Source: Halosolutus halophilus (GTDB lineage Archaea > Halobacteriota > Halobacteria > Halobacteriales > Natrialbaceae). Taken from it: a stretch of 64,000 nucleotides of DNA. Both the position numbers and the translations under genes were made by a program. Of this stretch, positions 17,232-25,803 are shown in pieces (the first letter of the stretch is position 1; every line of letters starts with the position of its first letter). The stretch spans positions 3,348,001-3,412,000 of the forward strand of contig NZ_CP094974.1 of assembly GCF_022869805.1 (NCBI RefSeq), given 5' to 3'. The notes beneath the pieces are model-generated. The model was not told where the DNA came from. It did not search any database and saw only the letters and a program-made list of their open reading frames with translations.

Positions 17232-18281
17232 GTGACGGCACCAACCGACTCCACCACATCGACCGAACCCGCAGCGACGCACCACTACGAGGTCGCCGTC
17301 GTCGGCGGCGGCCCGGCCGGCCTGACGACCGCCCTGTACGCGGCCCGACTCGGGCACGAAACCGCAGTCTTCGACCGCGGCGGCGGCCGCGCCGCGATGA
17401 TCCAGGAGACGCACAACGTCATCGGCGTTCCGGAATCCGTCTCCGGCAACGACTTCCTGGCGACGGCCGTCGACCAGATCCGATCGTACGGTGCGGACTA
17501 CCGCACGGAGTTCGTGACCGGGATCGACCGCCGCGACGGGTCGTTCCACCTGGAGACGACCGACGGCTCGGCGACCGCCGATCGCGTCGTCCTCGCGACC
17601 GGGTTCTCCGACGGTCGACCCGATCCACCGCTGCCCCGGACCGGACGTGGACTGCACTACTGTCTTCACTGCGACGCGTATCTGTTCGTCGACGAATCGG
17701 TGTACGTGATGGGCAACGGCGACAGCGCCGCCACCGTGGCGATGCTCATGCTCAACTTCACCGACAGCGTCGACCTCCTGTTGCGGGGCGACGACCCCGA
17801 CTGGAGCGACGAGACGGGCGCGTTGCTCGAGCACCACCCCGTCGATATCGTTCGCGAGGAGGTCACCGGCGTCCGGAACGGCGAGGACGGCTGGCTCGAG
17901 GCCCTCGAGTTCGCCGATGGCACCGTTCGCGATTATCGCGGCGGCTTCGCGATGTACGGATCCAACTACAACAACGACCTGGCGGCGTCGCTCGGTGCAG
18001 ATCTCACCGAGGACGGCACGGTCGTCGTCGACGATCACGGCCGAACGACCGTCGACGGCCTCTACGCCGTCGGCGATCTGACCCCCGGCCACAACCAGAT
18101 CCCCGTTGCGATGGGCCAGGGTGCGAAAGCGGGCATCGCGCTTCACAAGAGCCTCCGCGAGTTCCCGAAGTCGCTCGCGGAACTCCAGGCCGACGGCGCA
18201 GTCGAACCGCAGAACGTTCCCGCGATTTCCGCCGAGGTACGGCGGCAAGCGAACACTCACTCGTCGGCAGAAGGTGATTGA
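17232..18281 (+). CDS. Thioredoxin reductase-like FAD/NAD(P) oxidoreductase
   Basis: A 349-aa flavoprotein of the TrxB fold. FAD-binding VVGGGPAGLTTALYAARLG is at residues 23-41, the redox-active CLHC at Cys144/Cys147 (TrxR usually has CATC), the NAD(P) loop VYVMGNGDSAAT follows, and the C-terminal FAD motif is GLYAVGDLTPGHNQ. Residues 1-16 are a polar leader. The intact CxxC pair argues for a disulfide reductase, though the electron acceptor is unknown. It is divergent from HxlR and preceded by GTTAC/GTAAC repeats, so induction by oxidative or electrophile stress is likely. Confidence 0.9.
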   Translation: MTAPTDSTTSTEPAATHHYEVAVVGGGPAGLTTALYAARLGHETAVFDRGGGRAAMIQETHNVIGVPESVSGNDFLATAVDQIRSYGADYRTEFVTGIDRRDGSFHLETTDGSATADRVVLATGFSDGRPDPPLPRTGRGLHYCLHCDAYLFVDESVYVMGNGDSAATVAMLMLNFTDSVDLLLRGDDPDWSDETGALLEHHPVDIVREEVTGVRNGEDGWLEALEFADGTVRDYRGGFAMYGSNYNNDLAASLGADLTEDGTVVVDDHGRTTVDGLYAVGDLTPGHNQIPVAMGQGAKAGIALHKSLREFPKSLAELQADGAVEPQNVPAISAEVRRQANTHSSAEGD

Positions 18282-18362
18282 AGTGGTTCGCTCGAGGCTC
18301 GTTCGTTCGAATTTCTGAATCGGCGATCGGTTCGTCGACGGCGAATCCGGCCCGTCGATCGC

Positions 18363-18539
18363 TCACGCCATCGTCAGCGCGTCGATCCAGTCGTCAGATT
18401 GGATCCAGGCATCTTCGGTCAGTTCGTCGTAGACGAGCAACTGTGAATCGTCCGTCTGGACGGCCGAATATCGCTCGAGCGGGACTGCGTCGACGCCGAT
18501 CGTCGACTGCTGGTCGCGTGGGGTGGTGTCTGCGGACAT
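18363..18539 (-). CDS. Small haloarchaeal protein (58 aa, DUF7331-like)
   Basis: A 58-codon gene on the minus strand starting MSADTTPRDQQSTIGVDA and ending DDWIDALTMA, with strongly haloarchaeal composition. The central LERYSAVQTDDSQLLVYDEL and EDAWIQSD motifs resemble the abundant small DUF7331-type haloarchaeal proteins of unknown function. Its upstream region carries the same GTTAC/GTAAC repeats as the HxlR-flavoprotein intergenic region, which suggests membership of one regulon. Confidence 0.75.
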   Translation of the reverse strand: MSADTTPRDQQSTIGVDAVPLERYSAVQTDDSQLLVYDELTEDAWIQSDDWIDALTMA

Positions 18540-18556
18540 GAGGCTGTTCTCCAGGG

Positions 18557-18626
18557 GTTACCGTACAGTACTAGGTAACACTTAGTAACTGATAAAGACT
18601 CGCGAACGACCTCGTTACGAGGTAAC
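18557..18626. promoter_or_regulatory. Cluster of GTTAC/GTAAC sites upstream of the 58-aa gene
   Basis: GTTAC at 18557, GTAAC at 18575 and 18585, and the 3-nt-spaced inverted repeat GTTACGAGGTAAC at 18614-18626. The last matches the architecture of the site at 17204. All lie between the MarR-like gene and the start of the small gene at 18539. Confidence 0.55.
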
Positions 18627-18637
18627 GACGAGGAAAG

Positions 18638-18901
18638 TCAGTCGCTGGCCGCTGCCGACCCGTCGGTCGGCATCGAGTCGGAAATCGAGTAGAGCGATTT
18701 CCGCGCGTCGCGGAAGTACACGCCTTCGTGGACGACGTCAGCGTCACGGAGGCTCTCGAGTGCGAACCGAACCGTCCGCTTGCTCAGACGGGATTCGGCT
18801 GCGATCTGTCCCTGCGTCATCGCGCCATCGACTTCGAGGACCTTCAACACGAGTTTCGCACTCGGCGGGAGGTCGTAGAGTCGATCCGGAACGTCAGTCA
18901 T
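18638..18901 (-). CDS. MarR/TrmB-type winged-helix regulator
   Basis: An 87-aa single-domain DNA-binding protein from MTDVPDRLYDLPPSAKLVL. The winged helix is visible: helix 2 MTQGQIAAESRLS, recognition helix KRTVRFALESLRDADVV, wing around YFRDARKSLYSI. Such minimal haloarchaeal wHTH proteins lack a sensor domain. It may be co-transcribed with the 58-aa gene downstream, although repeats between them suggest a separate promoter there. Confidence 0.88.
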   Translation of the reverse strand: MTDVPDRLYDLPPSAKLVLKVLEVDGAMTQGQIAAESRLSKRTVRFALESLRDADVVHEGVYFRDARKSLYSISDSMPTDGSAAASD

Positions 18902-19009
18902 ACGTGTCTCCTTGTCCGTATGGGCACATATCCGTTTACTGGTGGTGCGTCGTTCGTGCACGACCGGAAGTGTCAGCTATCGTTGGATCTCTGGCGAGTC
19001 GGATCCGGC

Positions 19010-19519
19010 CTACCCGTCCACCCGGGCCGTCGCGAGTTCGTCGACACGCTCGAGAAGGTCGTCGGCGGTGGGGCGATCGGCCGGGTGTGTTCCACGATGG
19101 ACGTATTCGATCGTCGGCCGGTCACCGGATGCGTCGATGAGGATCGCTTCGGGCATCCGCCCGACCATGTCGTGGAGCGAGCCGACGGCACCGAACCGGA
19201 CGGGCTGATCGTACTGGTCGCTCGTCGTCTTCGATTCGTCGGCCAGGAGCGGAAACGGAAGGTCGTACTGTTCGTTCCACTGCCGTGCTCGCTCGATCGG
19301 TTCGGGAAGGATCGACACGACGTCCGCTCGACGAGCGGTAAATTCGTCGTATCGCGAGGCGACCGTCTGGACCTGTTCACGACACTTCGGGCAGTGATAG
19401 TCCCGCTGAAACAGCAGGCCGATCGCGTCGCGATCGGGATCCGCGGCGAATTCGCTCAGTCGAAATGGATCGGGACCGGTAGCTGCGTTCGAGAGTTCGA
19501 AATCTGTGAGTTCAGGCAT
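19010..19519 (-). CDS. Peroxiredoxin-like AhpC/TSA protein
   Basis: A 169-aa thioredoxin-fold protein from MPELTDFELSNAATGPDPFRL. The redox motif is HCPKC (Cys43, Cys46), where Cys43 is in the position of the peroxidatic cysteine, although the PxxxTxxC signature of classical peroxiredoxins is replaced by FQRDYHCPKC. The later part (LPFPLLADESKTTSDQY) matches AhpC/TSA domains of the bacterioferritin-comigratory type. It probably reduces peroxides or disulfides, and sits near the TrxR-like gene in a redox patch. Confidence 0.85.
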   Translation of the reverse strand: MPELTDFELSNAATGPDPFRLSEFAADPDRDAIGLLFQRDYHCPKCREQVQTVASRYDEFTARRADVVSILPEPIERARQWNEQYDLPFPLLADESKTTSDQYDQPVRFGAVGSLHDMVGRMPEAILIDASGDRPTIEYVHRGTHPADRPTADDLLERVDELATARVDG

Positions 19520-19897
19520 GGTGTGGAATGAATTGATCGTTCAGTTTCTTCGAAATCGGGTATCAGCGTCCGACGATCCGCTCGAAGCGGAGGCACCCTG
19601 GCAGCGTGTCTGGATGCGTCGAACCTCATCGGCAGTCGATTTCGACTCCGGATCGCGACATCGATTTGTCCCGGCATCGTACCGACGTGTGACAGACGGC
19701 GCGCGTTCGACGAGTCTCGAGCAACGGGTTACTCGAAATTCGAGCGGTTGAGGGTGATTGGGGTGATTTCGTCGTTGCAGGGACGTGAAACGTGGTGCAA
19801 TGGGCGCCTCCAGATCAAATATCGACCCCACAAGAATATAAAATATAGTCTAACGATCCCGTTAGTAGATTACCGGCTCGTTACTGTCCCGTGAGGA
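19520..19897. other. Intergenic region upstream of the peroxiredoxin-like gene
   Basis: About 380 bp without a credible gene. The part near 19820-19880 is AT-rich (ATAAAATATAGTCTAACG) and could hold a promoter, but neither flanking gene starts next to it: the YHS-MaoC gene ends at 19898 and the peroxiredoxin-like gene starts at 19519. Confidence 0.45.
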
Positions 19898-20551
19898 TCA
19901 CTCATCATGTGTTCCAAACGGTAATCCGTCGACGAGAACAGTTGCATTTCCGTCGATAACCGACTCTCCACGTTCGTTCTCGACTCGGGTGGTGAGACAA
20001 TATCTGTTCCCGTCAATTCGCTCGTCTATCTGACAACGCGCCGTGACCGTTTCTCCGATGTAGACGGGATCGTAGAACTCGAGCGACTGGGAGATGTAGA
20101 TCGTAATCCCTGGGAGCGAGGCGAGAGCAGCACTAACGAGGCCCGCGACGAGCGTTCCGTGGGCGATTCGCCTCCCGAACCGCGTTCGACCGGCGAACTC
20201 CTCGTTGAGGTGTAACGCGTTGGTATCGCTCGTCGCCACTGCAAACCGATTCACGTCGACTTCAGTGATCGTCTTCGTCAGCGTAACTTCGTCGCCGACG
20301 CCGACGTGATCGTCGTGATGGACGTGGAGTTCGAACGTTCCGCCCGCCGATTCCGAGGAGAGTCTCGGCGTTCTGACGCCGTCTTGACGGTCGAATGCCG
20401 GGATCGCAGCCTCTGCGAACCGTTGTGGGTCCTTTTCGAACTGCTCTTTGCATCCGTTCGAACAGAAGTAGTACAACTGGCCGTCGTACTCGGCTGTCAC
20501 GCTGGACACGAGCGGATCGACTTCCATACCACAGGCGGGATCTGTTACCAT
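19898..20551 (-). CDS. YHS domain-MaoC hydratase fusion
   Basis: A 217-aa two-domain protein from MVTDPACGMEVDP. Residues 1-46 are a YHS (heavy-metal-associated) domain with CGMEV, YYFCSNGCKEQF and DPQRF. Residues 70-215 are a MaoC-like hotdog domain with the hydratase-2 motif centred on Asp109 and His114 (SDTNALHLN). It is related to (R)-specific enoyl-CoA hydratases (PhaJ). The in-frame ATG at 20608 would add a 19-residue leader. The YHS part may sense or bind metal; the pairing is unusual. An acyl-CoA substrate is inferred. Confidence 0.85.
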   Translation of the reverse strand: MVTDPACGMEVDPLVSSVTAEYDGQLYYFCSNGCKEQFEKDPQRFAEAAIPAFDRQDGVRTPRLSSESAGGTFELHVHHDDHVGVGDEVTLTKTITEVDVNRFAVATSDTNALHLNEEFAGRTRFGRRIAHGTLVAGLVSAALASLPGITIYISQSLEFYDPVYIGETVTARCQIDERIDGNRYCLTTRVENERGESVIDGNATVLVDGLPFGTHDE

Positions 20552-20917
20552 CGTGTTCTCGATCGGAAGTACAGCAGGACCCGGAATAACCCACTCTCGG
20601 TCGTGCATCGCGTTCGCACGTTCTCTCAGGTGATGTGATCGACTCGAGCTGTCGCGAGTGTTCGGATCACAAAAAAGCGTCGTGCGACGGCGGAAGACGG
20701 CCAGTTTCGTGGCGATTCGACCACCTGGAACCGCACGACGGGCGAAGCAGCCGACGGACGACAACTGACGCGACTGCCGACGCGGCGTCTCTTCGCGTTC
20801 GCCTGGCAGGACGATCACGGCCCGGACGCGTTTTTCGAGTGACGAGTGTCCAACCGTTCGGTTCCGATGCACGGCGACCACACGCCGGAGACGAACGGAG
20901 GGTCGTCTTCCGGAAAT

Positions 20918-21769
20918 TCACTCGAGGAAGTTCGAGAGCTGGTCGACGTACTGCGACGGACGATCCGCCGGGACCCAGTGGTTCGCGTCCAGTCGGGCGA
21001 TGCCAGCCGTGTTCTCGAGGTCGTCGTCCAACCGCTCCGCGAACTCGATCGGCTGGAACTCGTCGTTCTCGCCCCAGATGAAGTACGTCTCCGCCGTGAT
21101 CGCACCGTAGTCGATTTCGGTCGTGTGGCTCGTGTTCGTCGCGATCGCGTTTCGGCTGAGGGAAATCCGGCCGTCGTCGCTCCGGAATCGGGACGCCATC
21201 GCCTCCACGAATTCGTCGTCCGGGTCGACGAGCGTCGATCGGAACATGCCGGTGAGTTGTTCGTCCACGTCGTCGACGGTCATGTCGTTGATCGTCGCGG
21301 GAAGCCCGAGATCGACGACGAACTGTATCGGCCACGAATCGTACGCGATCGAGTTCGAGAGGACGAGTTTCCCGACGGCATCTGGATTGTGTGCCGCGTA
21401 GCGCAGCGCGACGCCGCCGCCGATGTCGTGAGCGACGAGGTCGATCTGGTCGACCTCGAGCTGTGCCAGAAGGTCGTCGAGTACCTCCTCCTGAGCACGG
21501 ACGGAGCGGTCGAAACCGTCGTGCATCGCGGAGTTACCGTATCCGACGAAGTCCGGCGCGATCACTCGTCGCTCGTCCTCGAAGGCCGGCGCGACGTCGC
21601 GCCAGAGGTACGACCACGTCGGAATGCCGTGGAGGAACACGATCGGGTTCTCGGTCGCCGTGGTAGCGCCGTCGTCGTAGTACGACACCGTCAGTTCGTG
21701 AGTGTCGAGCGAGACCGTCGTCTCTTCTTGCGCGTTCGTCCATTCCTGAGCGGTAGGTTCGTTTGCCAT
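20918..21769 (-). CDS. Alpha/beta hydrolase (Asp-nucleophile, dehalogenase/epoxide-hydrolase class)
   Basis: A 283-aa alpha/beta hydrolase. Oxyanion loop HGIPTW (residues 48-53), nucleophile elbow AHDIGGG with Asp115 as nucleophile, and the C-terminal catalytic His in DANHWVPADRP. The Asp nucleophile places it with haloalkane dehalogenases and epoxide hydrolases. The halide-stabilising residues of dehalogenases (Asn in HGNP, Trp in HDWGG) are Ile here, so a dehalogenase role is doubtful. It is followed on the same strand by the YHS-MaoC gene, with about 365 bp between them. Confidence 0.85.
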   Translation of the reverse strand: MANEPTAQEWTNAQEETTVSLDTHELTVSYYDDGATTATENPIVFLHGIPTWSYLWRDVAPAFEDERRVIAPDFVGYGNSAMHDGFDRSVRAQEEVLDDLLAQLEVDQIDLVAHDIGGGVALRYAAHNPDAVGKLVLSNSIAYDSWPIQFVVDLGLPATINDMTVDDVDEQLTGMFRSTLVDPDDEFVEAMASRFRSDDGRISLSRNAIATNTSHTTEIDYGAITAETYFIWGENDEFQPIEFAERLDDDLENTAGIARLDANHWVPADRPSQYVDQLSNFLE

Positions 21770-21986
21770 CGAACTATCGGTCGGCGCCCCACTATTTGTA
21801 ACTTCGGATGTTACAATCTATTGCTATCCCGGCGAAACTGCGTGAGGGGGATGCAGTTGCTAACGAAACCAGTGAGGAAAGGCGAAACCGGGGCGCTGGT
21901 CGTGACGTTGGCGATGCGATTTGCTCCGGACGGAACCGTTTTCGGGCAGTTATTTTTACGACGACAATCCGAAAAGCGGCACACTT

Positions 21987-22451
21987 TTACTCGCCGATGC
22001 CGGGGTTCTCGGCCTCTCCGTCCGGCGTGGCGGATCGATCGAGAATCCGATCGGAGAGGTCGGCTACGGTGACGCCTTCGAGTTCGTCTTTCAGCGCGAC
22101 CTCCGCCGGTTCCAGCGTCTCGGTGAGGACTTCCTGGATGTTGTCGCCGACGGGACACTCTTCGTTCGGGTCGTTCGGATGGAACACGAAGAGCGATTCC
22201 AGTTCGACTGCCTCGTACACGTCGGCGAGCGTCACGTCGTCCGGACTTCGAGCCAGTGCGAACCCGCCGTTCGGTCCACGTTTGGACGTGACGAGGTCAG
22301 CGTCCCGCAGATCACCGAGAAGACGACGGACGACGACGGGATTGGTGTCGAGGCTCCAGGCGAGTTTCTCCGACGAGAGGCGTTGCCCTCGCTTGACAGC
22401 GAGTACTGTCAGCACGTGCGTCGCGACGACGAACCGACTACTCCCGTTCAT
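21987..22451 (-). CDS. Rrf2 family transcriptional regulator
   Basis: A 154-aa Rrf2 protein from MNGSSRFVVATH. The winged helix holds LSSEKLAWSLDTNPVVVRRLLGDL with the family wing RGPNGGFALAR, and the dimerisation helix follows. Only one cysteine (NEECPVGD) sits where iron-sulfur members (IscR, NsrR) have three, so it is more like cluster-free YwnA/SaiR-type members that sense small molecules or redox through cysteine. Targets are unknown. The neighbouring hydrolase and YHS-MaoC genes are on the same strand. Confidence 0.9.
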   Translation of the reverse strand: MNGSSRFVVATHVLTVLAVKRGQRLSSEKLAWSLDTNPVVVRRLLGDLRDADLVTSKRGPNGGFALARSPDDVTLADVYEAVELESLFVFHPNDPNEECPVGDNIQEVLTETLEPAEVALKDELEGVTVADLSDRILDRSATPDGEAENPGIGE

Positions 22452-22615
22452 ACCGGGACTAGTGACCCTGCGTTGTAACGTCTTCCGATACCTCACTGAA
22501 GCGCCCAGTTTCCGACGGATCTGGAGGGAGCGACCACCGCGTCGTTCGGTCGGGTGTGTAGTCGAAATACACTACCGCAGAAGGTATTCTCCGTTCCCAT
22601 TCCTTCTGTCACAGT

Positions 22616-23041
22616 ATGGTAACACTGCTTGCGGGACTCATTGGTGGCGCGGTTGCAACGATCGTCATGACGACGGGGATGATGATTCTGGGTGACGACG
22701 GGCCGCTGCCGACGGCCGGACTCGTCGCGAAAATTGCGGATGGCGAGCCTGCGGCGTACAAGCTGCCGGGAATGCTCTTGCACATGGCCTTCGGCGTCGG
22801 GGCCGGTGCCGTCTTTGCCCTCGGGGTCCCCCTAATCGGATTGCATTTCGACTCGATCGCCGTCGCGGTAGGTCTGGGCCTCGTCTACGGGTTGAGTCTC
22901 ATGATTGGGGAGATGGTGTTCTGGATGCGGACCGTGCTCGGGATGGAACCCGATCGCGACGCGATGGTGATGTTCGGTGCCGTCCACGTCGTCTACGGCG
23001 TCGTCCTCGGTGCCGTCCTGAGTGCCGGTATTTTCGCCTGA
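22616..23041 (+). CDS. Multi-pass membrane protein of unknown function
   Basis: A 141-aa protein with four hydrophobic helices (about 1-23, 53-75, 79-102, 118-141), rich in Gly and Ala, with the sequence MMILGDDGPLPTAGLVAKI between helices 1 and 2. A conserved-looking GMLLHMAFGVGAGAVFALG helix holds a His. No transport signature. It faces the same direction as the broken TauE/SafE gene 168 bp downstream. Confidence 0.75.
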   Translation: MVTLLAGLIGGAVATIVMTTGMMILGDDGPLPTAGLVAKIADGEPAAYKLPGMLLHMAFGVGAGAVFALGVPLIGLHFDSIAVAVGLGLVYGLSLMIGEMVFWMRTVLGMEPDRDAMVMFGAVHVVYGVVLGAVLSAGIFA

Positions 23042-23208
23042 GCGAATGTCTCGCGCGCTACCGACCGGATTCATACATCCACCCGTCGATTCGTGTACGT
23101 ACCTGGTGGCCCCGTCTCGATTCACATGATACGATTCCCAGCGTTCGACCTCGAAGCCGGCTCCGTAGCGTCTCAGGACCGTTCCGCGAACGCGCAGTCG
23201 GAGTACGA

Positions 23209-24200
23209 ATGAGGGATGTAGCTCCACGGCGGTTCGGCCTGGCGAGTTTCGGGCTACTGACCGGCCTGCTGCTCCTCGGCGATTCGACCGGCGTCGTGGC
23301 GGCGTCTCTCGACGGACCGCTCGCGACGGTTCCACTGATCGGTTCGTTCCCGACGGCGGCGTTCCTGGCACACTGGTGGATCTTCCCCGCGTCGATCGCG
23401 TTTTCGACGATCGCGCTCGCCTCCGGCGTCTCGGGAGCCCTCTTTTTCAGTCCGTTCTTCCTGCTGGTCGTCGGGTTGCAGCCGGCCCAGGCGATCGGTG
23501 CCGGGCTCCTGACGGAGGTCTTCGGGATGGGGAACGGCCTCCGATCGTACGTCAAGCAGGGACTCGTCGACTACGCGACGGCGAAGTGGCTCCTGCTCGG
23601 GGCCGTCCCTCGATCGTCGTCGGCGCGTTCGCCGCACAGTACGCCCCGGAAGCTCTCTTGCGTGGCATCTTCGGTGTCGGACTACTCGTTCTCGGCGGGT
23701 TCCTCTTTTACTACGAGCCGCCGGAGAAGTGCGTTCCCGGTGAAGGCGAGGGACCGTATCTGAAAGAGAAGAATACCGGTCGAGGACAGACCGTCGTCGA
23801 GGCCGCCGACGGCGAGCGATACGCGTTCGACACCTGCTGGCGTCCACCGGGGGTAGCGCTGGCGACGATCGGCGGCTTCGTAACCGGACTCATCAGCGCC
23901 GGTCTCCCGGAAATCGTGACGACGCAGCTCGTCATCCGGTGTCGCGTCCCGCCCCGGGTTGCGATCGCGACCTCGGTCTTCGTCCTCGGCGTCGCCGCCG
24001 TCGCAGGGGCGGCCGTTCACGCGCTAAGCGCGACCCCCGTCTGGTACGTCGTCGCCTGGTCGATTCCGGGCGTCCTGATCGGCGGCACGATCGGTACCCG
24101 CGTGGGCAAGTACGTTCCGAGCGACCTGATGGAGGCGGGGCTCGGCGTGATCTTCGGCCTCGTCGGCGGAATCGTTCTCGTGACGACGTTCCTGCTGTGA
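23209..24200 (+). pseudogene. TauE/SafE sulfite-exporter-like permease, frameshifted
   Basis: The frame starting at 23209 (MRDVAPRRFGL) encodes the N-terminal membrane half up to WLLLGAVP. It then runs into Ser/Arg-rich nonsense ending at 23763. From about 23614 the coding sequence continues one base out of register (IVVGAFAAQYAPEALLRGIF ... VTTFLL) to the stop at 24200. Joining the frames gives an eight- to nine-helix TauE/SafE permease of about 330 aa with a mid loop containing DTCWRPPGVALA. A single missing base near 23612-23618 explains it. Either a true recent mutation or an assembly error. Confidence 0.85.
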
Positions 24201-24534
24201 GATCCGGTTGGCCACGACGGACAGTATCGACGATCGAACGGCCGAACGACGCGCGTCGGCGCCGGGTCAACGACCCGGACGAGGACGTCACGGAACGATC
24301 TGCGTAGCAATAAGTTCGGACGAGGTCGTCCGAATTCGCGATCCCGAACGTAAACGGAGGACTGGTGCAGGCCGACGATTATGCGCCTACGGTGGGGTCC
24401 ATCGACTGACACCGCCTCCGTCCGATGACAGCCGAGACTCCCTGGCGACCCCGCTCGACGATCGAATCGAACAGACGACGTACCGATCACCGTTCGATCG
24501 CGCCGACGCGACGTCGATCCGCCACTCGTTTCTC
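24201..24534. other. Intergenic stretch before the phospholipase-D-like gene
   Basis: About 330 bp with open but unconvincing frames (Arg/Pro-rich translations, no motifs). No clear TATA box, repeat or RNA seen. The in-frame extension upstream of the phospholipase start is part of this non-conserved DNA. Confidence 0.45.
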
Positions 24535-25707
24535 ATGACTACGAACAGACGATCTCTTCTCAGGGCGGTCGGTTCGATGAGCGTGGTGGGATCGGTCGTA
24601 CTCGGGTCGGGCACGAGACGGGAGCGGACGAGTCTCGGATCCGCCCCTCGCATCGAGCCGATTTTCAGTTATCCGTCGGCGCTGGGGATGCCCGACGACG
24701 TACACGAACGGACGGTGCTCGACCTGCTGCACCGGGCCGTGCCCGGGACGGCGGTGCACCTCTCCTCGTACACGTTCACGCGCACCAACGTCGCGAGGGC
24801 GTGTATCGCGGCTGCCGACCGCGGAGTCGACGTCAACGTCCTGCTGGACGACCACCTCGCGGAGGCGGACGCGGTGCAGCGACTCCGCGAGACGTCGGTC
24901 GATCGCATCTCGATCACCGCCGGCGGGGGGCTCGGCGACGGCAGGAATCACAACAAGTTCCTCCTCGTGGAGGAACTGGAGAACGGCGAGTCGAACGTGG
25001 TGTGGCAGTCCTCGTCGAACTTCACGAACACGCAGCGCTACCTCCACAACACGTCGGTCGTGTTTCGCGGCGACGGCGACCTGTACGACGTGTACCGGGG
25101 GTACTGGAACGAACTGGCCGTCGGCGACACCGACCCCCACTACAATCGCACGGCTGAGACCGATTCCGCGACCGTGTACTTTTCTCCTCGATCCGACTTC
25201 GACACGCACCTCGCGGCGCTGGAGAACGTCGTTCCGACGCGTGACGCGACGATCCGATTCATGTACTCGATCTGGAACGAGAAGCGTCCCGCGATCGTCG
25301 ATCGCGTCGCGGAACTCGTCGACGGCGGCTGTACGGTCGAAGTGATCCTCAACGGCGAGAAATCCGACATCGGCCACCGCTTGCGACGGGCGGGCGCGGA
25401 CGTGTTCGAGTACCCGTCGACTACCCTGGGACGATTGACGCCGTGGCAGTCGCCGAACGTCCACTCGAAGACCATGCTCGTCGACGCCGACGTCGACGTG
25501 GGCGGCGAAACGAGACGCCGGCGCCTCGTCTACACGGGGTCGCAGAACTTGAGCAGAAACGGGTTGTCCACCAATGACGAGACGGTCCTCCGGATCGAAG
25601 ACGACGACGTCTACTCCCGGTTCGTCCAAGACTGGGAGCGCGTCCACGAACAGGGACGTCGCCTGGCCAGCGGCGGGGCGACGGCGATCGTTCGGTCCCT
25701 CTGGTGA
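24535..25707 (+). CDS. Tat-exported phospholipase D-like protein
   Basis: A 390-aa secreted phosphodiesterase-family protein. The start MTTNRRSLLRAVGSMSVVGS is a Tat-type signal with twin Arg and a hydrophobic core; the longer upstream frame has no conservation. Two PLD motifs are visible: NHNKFLLVEE (His139, Lys141, with Glu rather than Asp at the motif end) with SSNFTN, and VHSKTMLVD (His310, Lys312, Asp317) with GSQNLSRNG. It could cleave phospholipids or nucleic acid outside the cell; the substrate is unknown. Confidence 0.88.
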   Translation: MTTNRRSLLRAVGSMSVVGSVVLGSGTRRERTSLGSAPRIEPIFSYPSALGMPDDVHERTVLDLLHRAVPGTAVHLSSYTFTRTNVARACIAAADRGVDVNVLLDDHLAEADAVQRLRETSVDRISITAGGGLGDGRNHNKFLLVEELENGESNVVWQSSSNFTNTQRYLHNTSVVFRGDGDLYDVYRGYWNELAVGDTDPHYNRTAETDSATVYFSPRSDFDTHLAALENVVPTRDATIRFMYSIWNEKRPAIVDRVAELVDGGCTVEVILNGEKSDIGHRLRRAGADVFEYPSTTLGRLTPWQSPNVHSKTMLVDADVDVGGETRRRRLVYTGSQNLSRNGLSTNDETVLRIEDDDVYSRFVQDWERVHEQGRRLASGGATAIVRSLW

Positions 25708-25803
25708 CGCGTTTCGGAGCGCACTCTCCGGCGTTCTTCGCCCCCGTGCACGGTGGTTGCCTGACCGGGTGGACTATATAACGATCGTCGGAGTACGGAC
25801 CCC

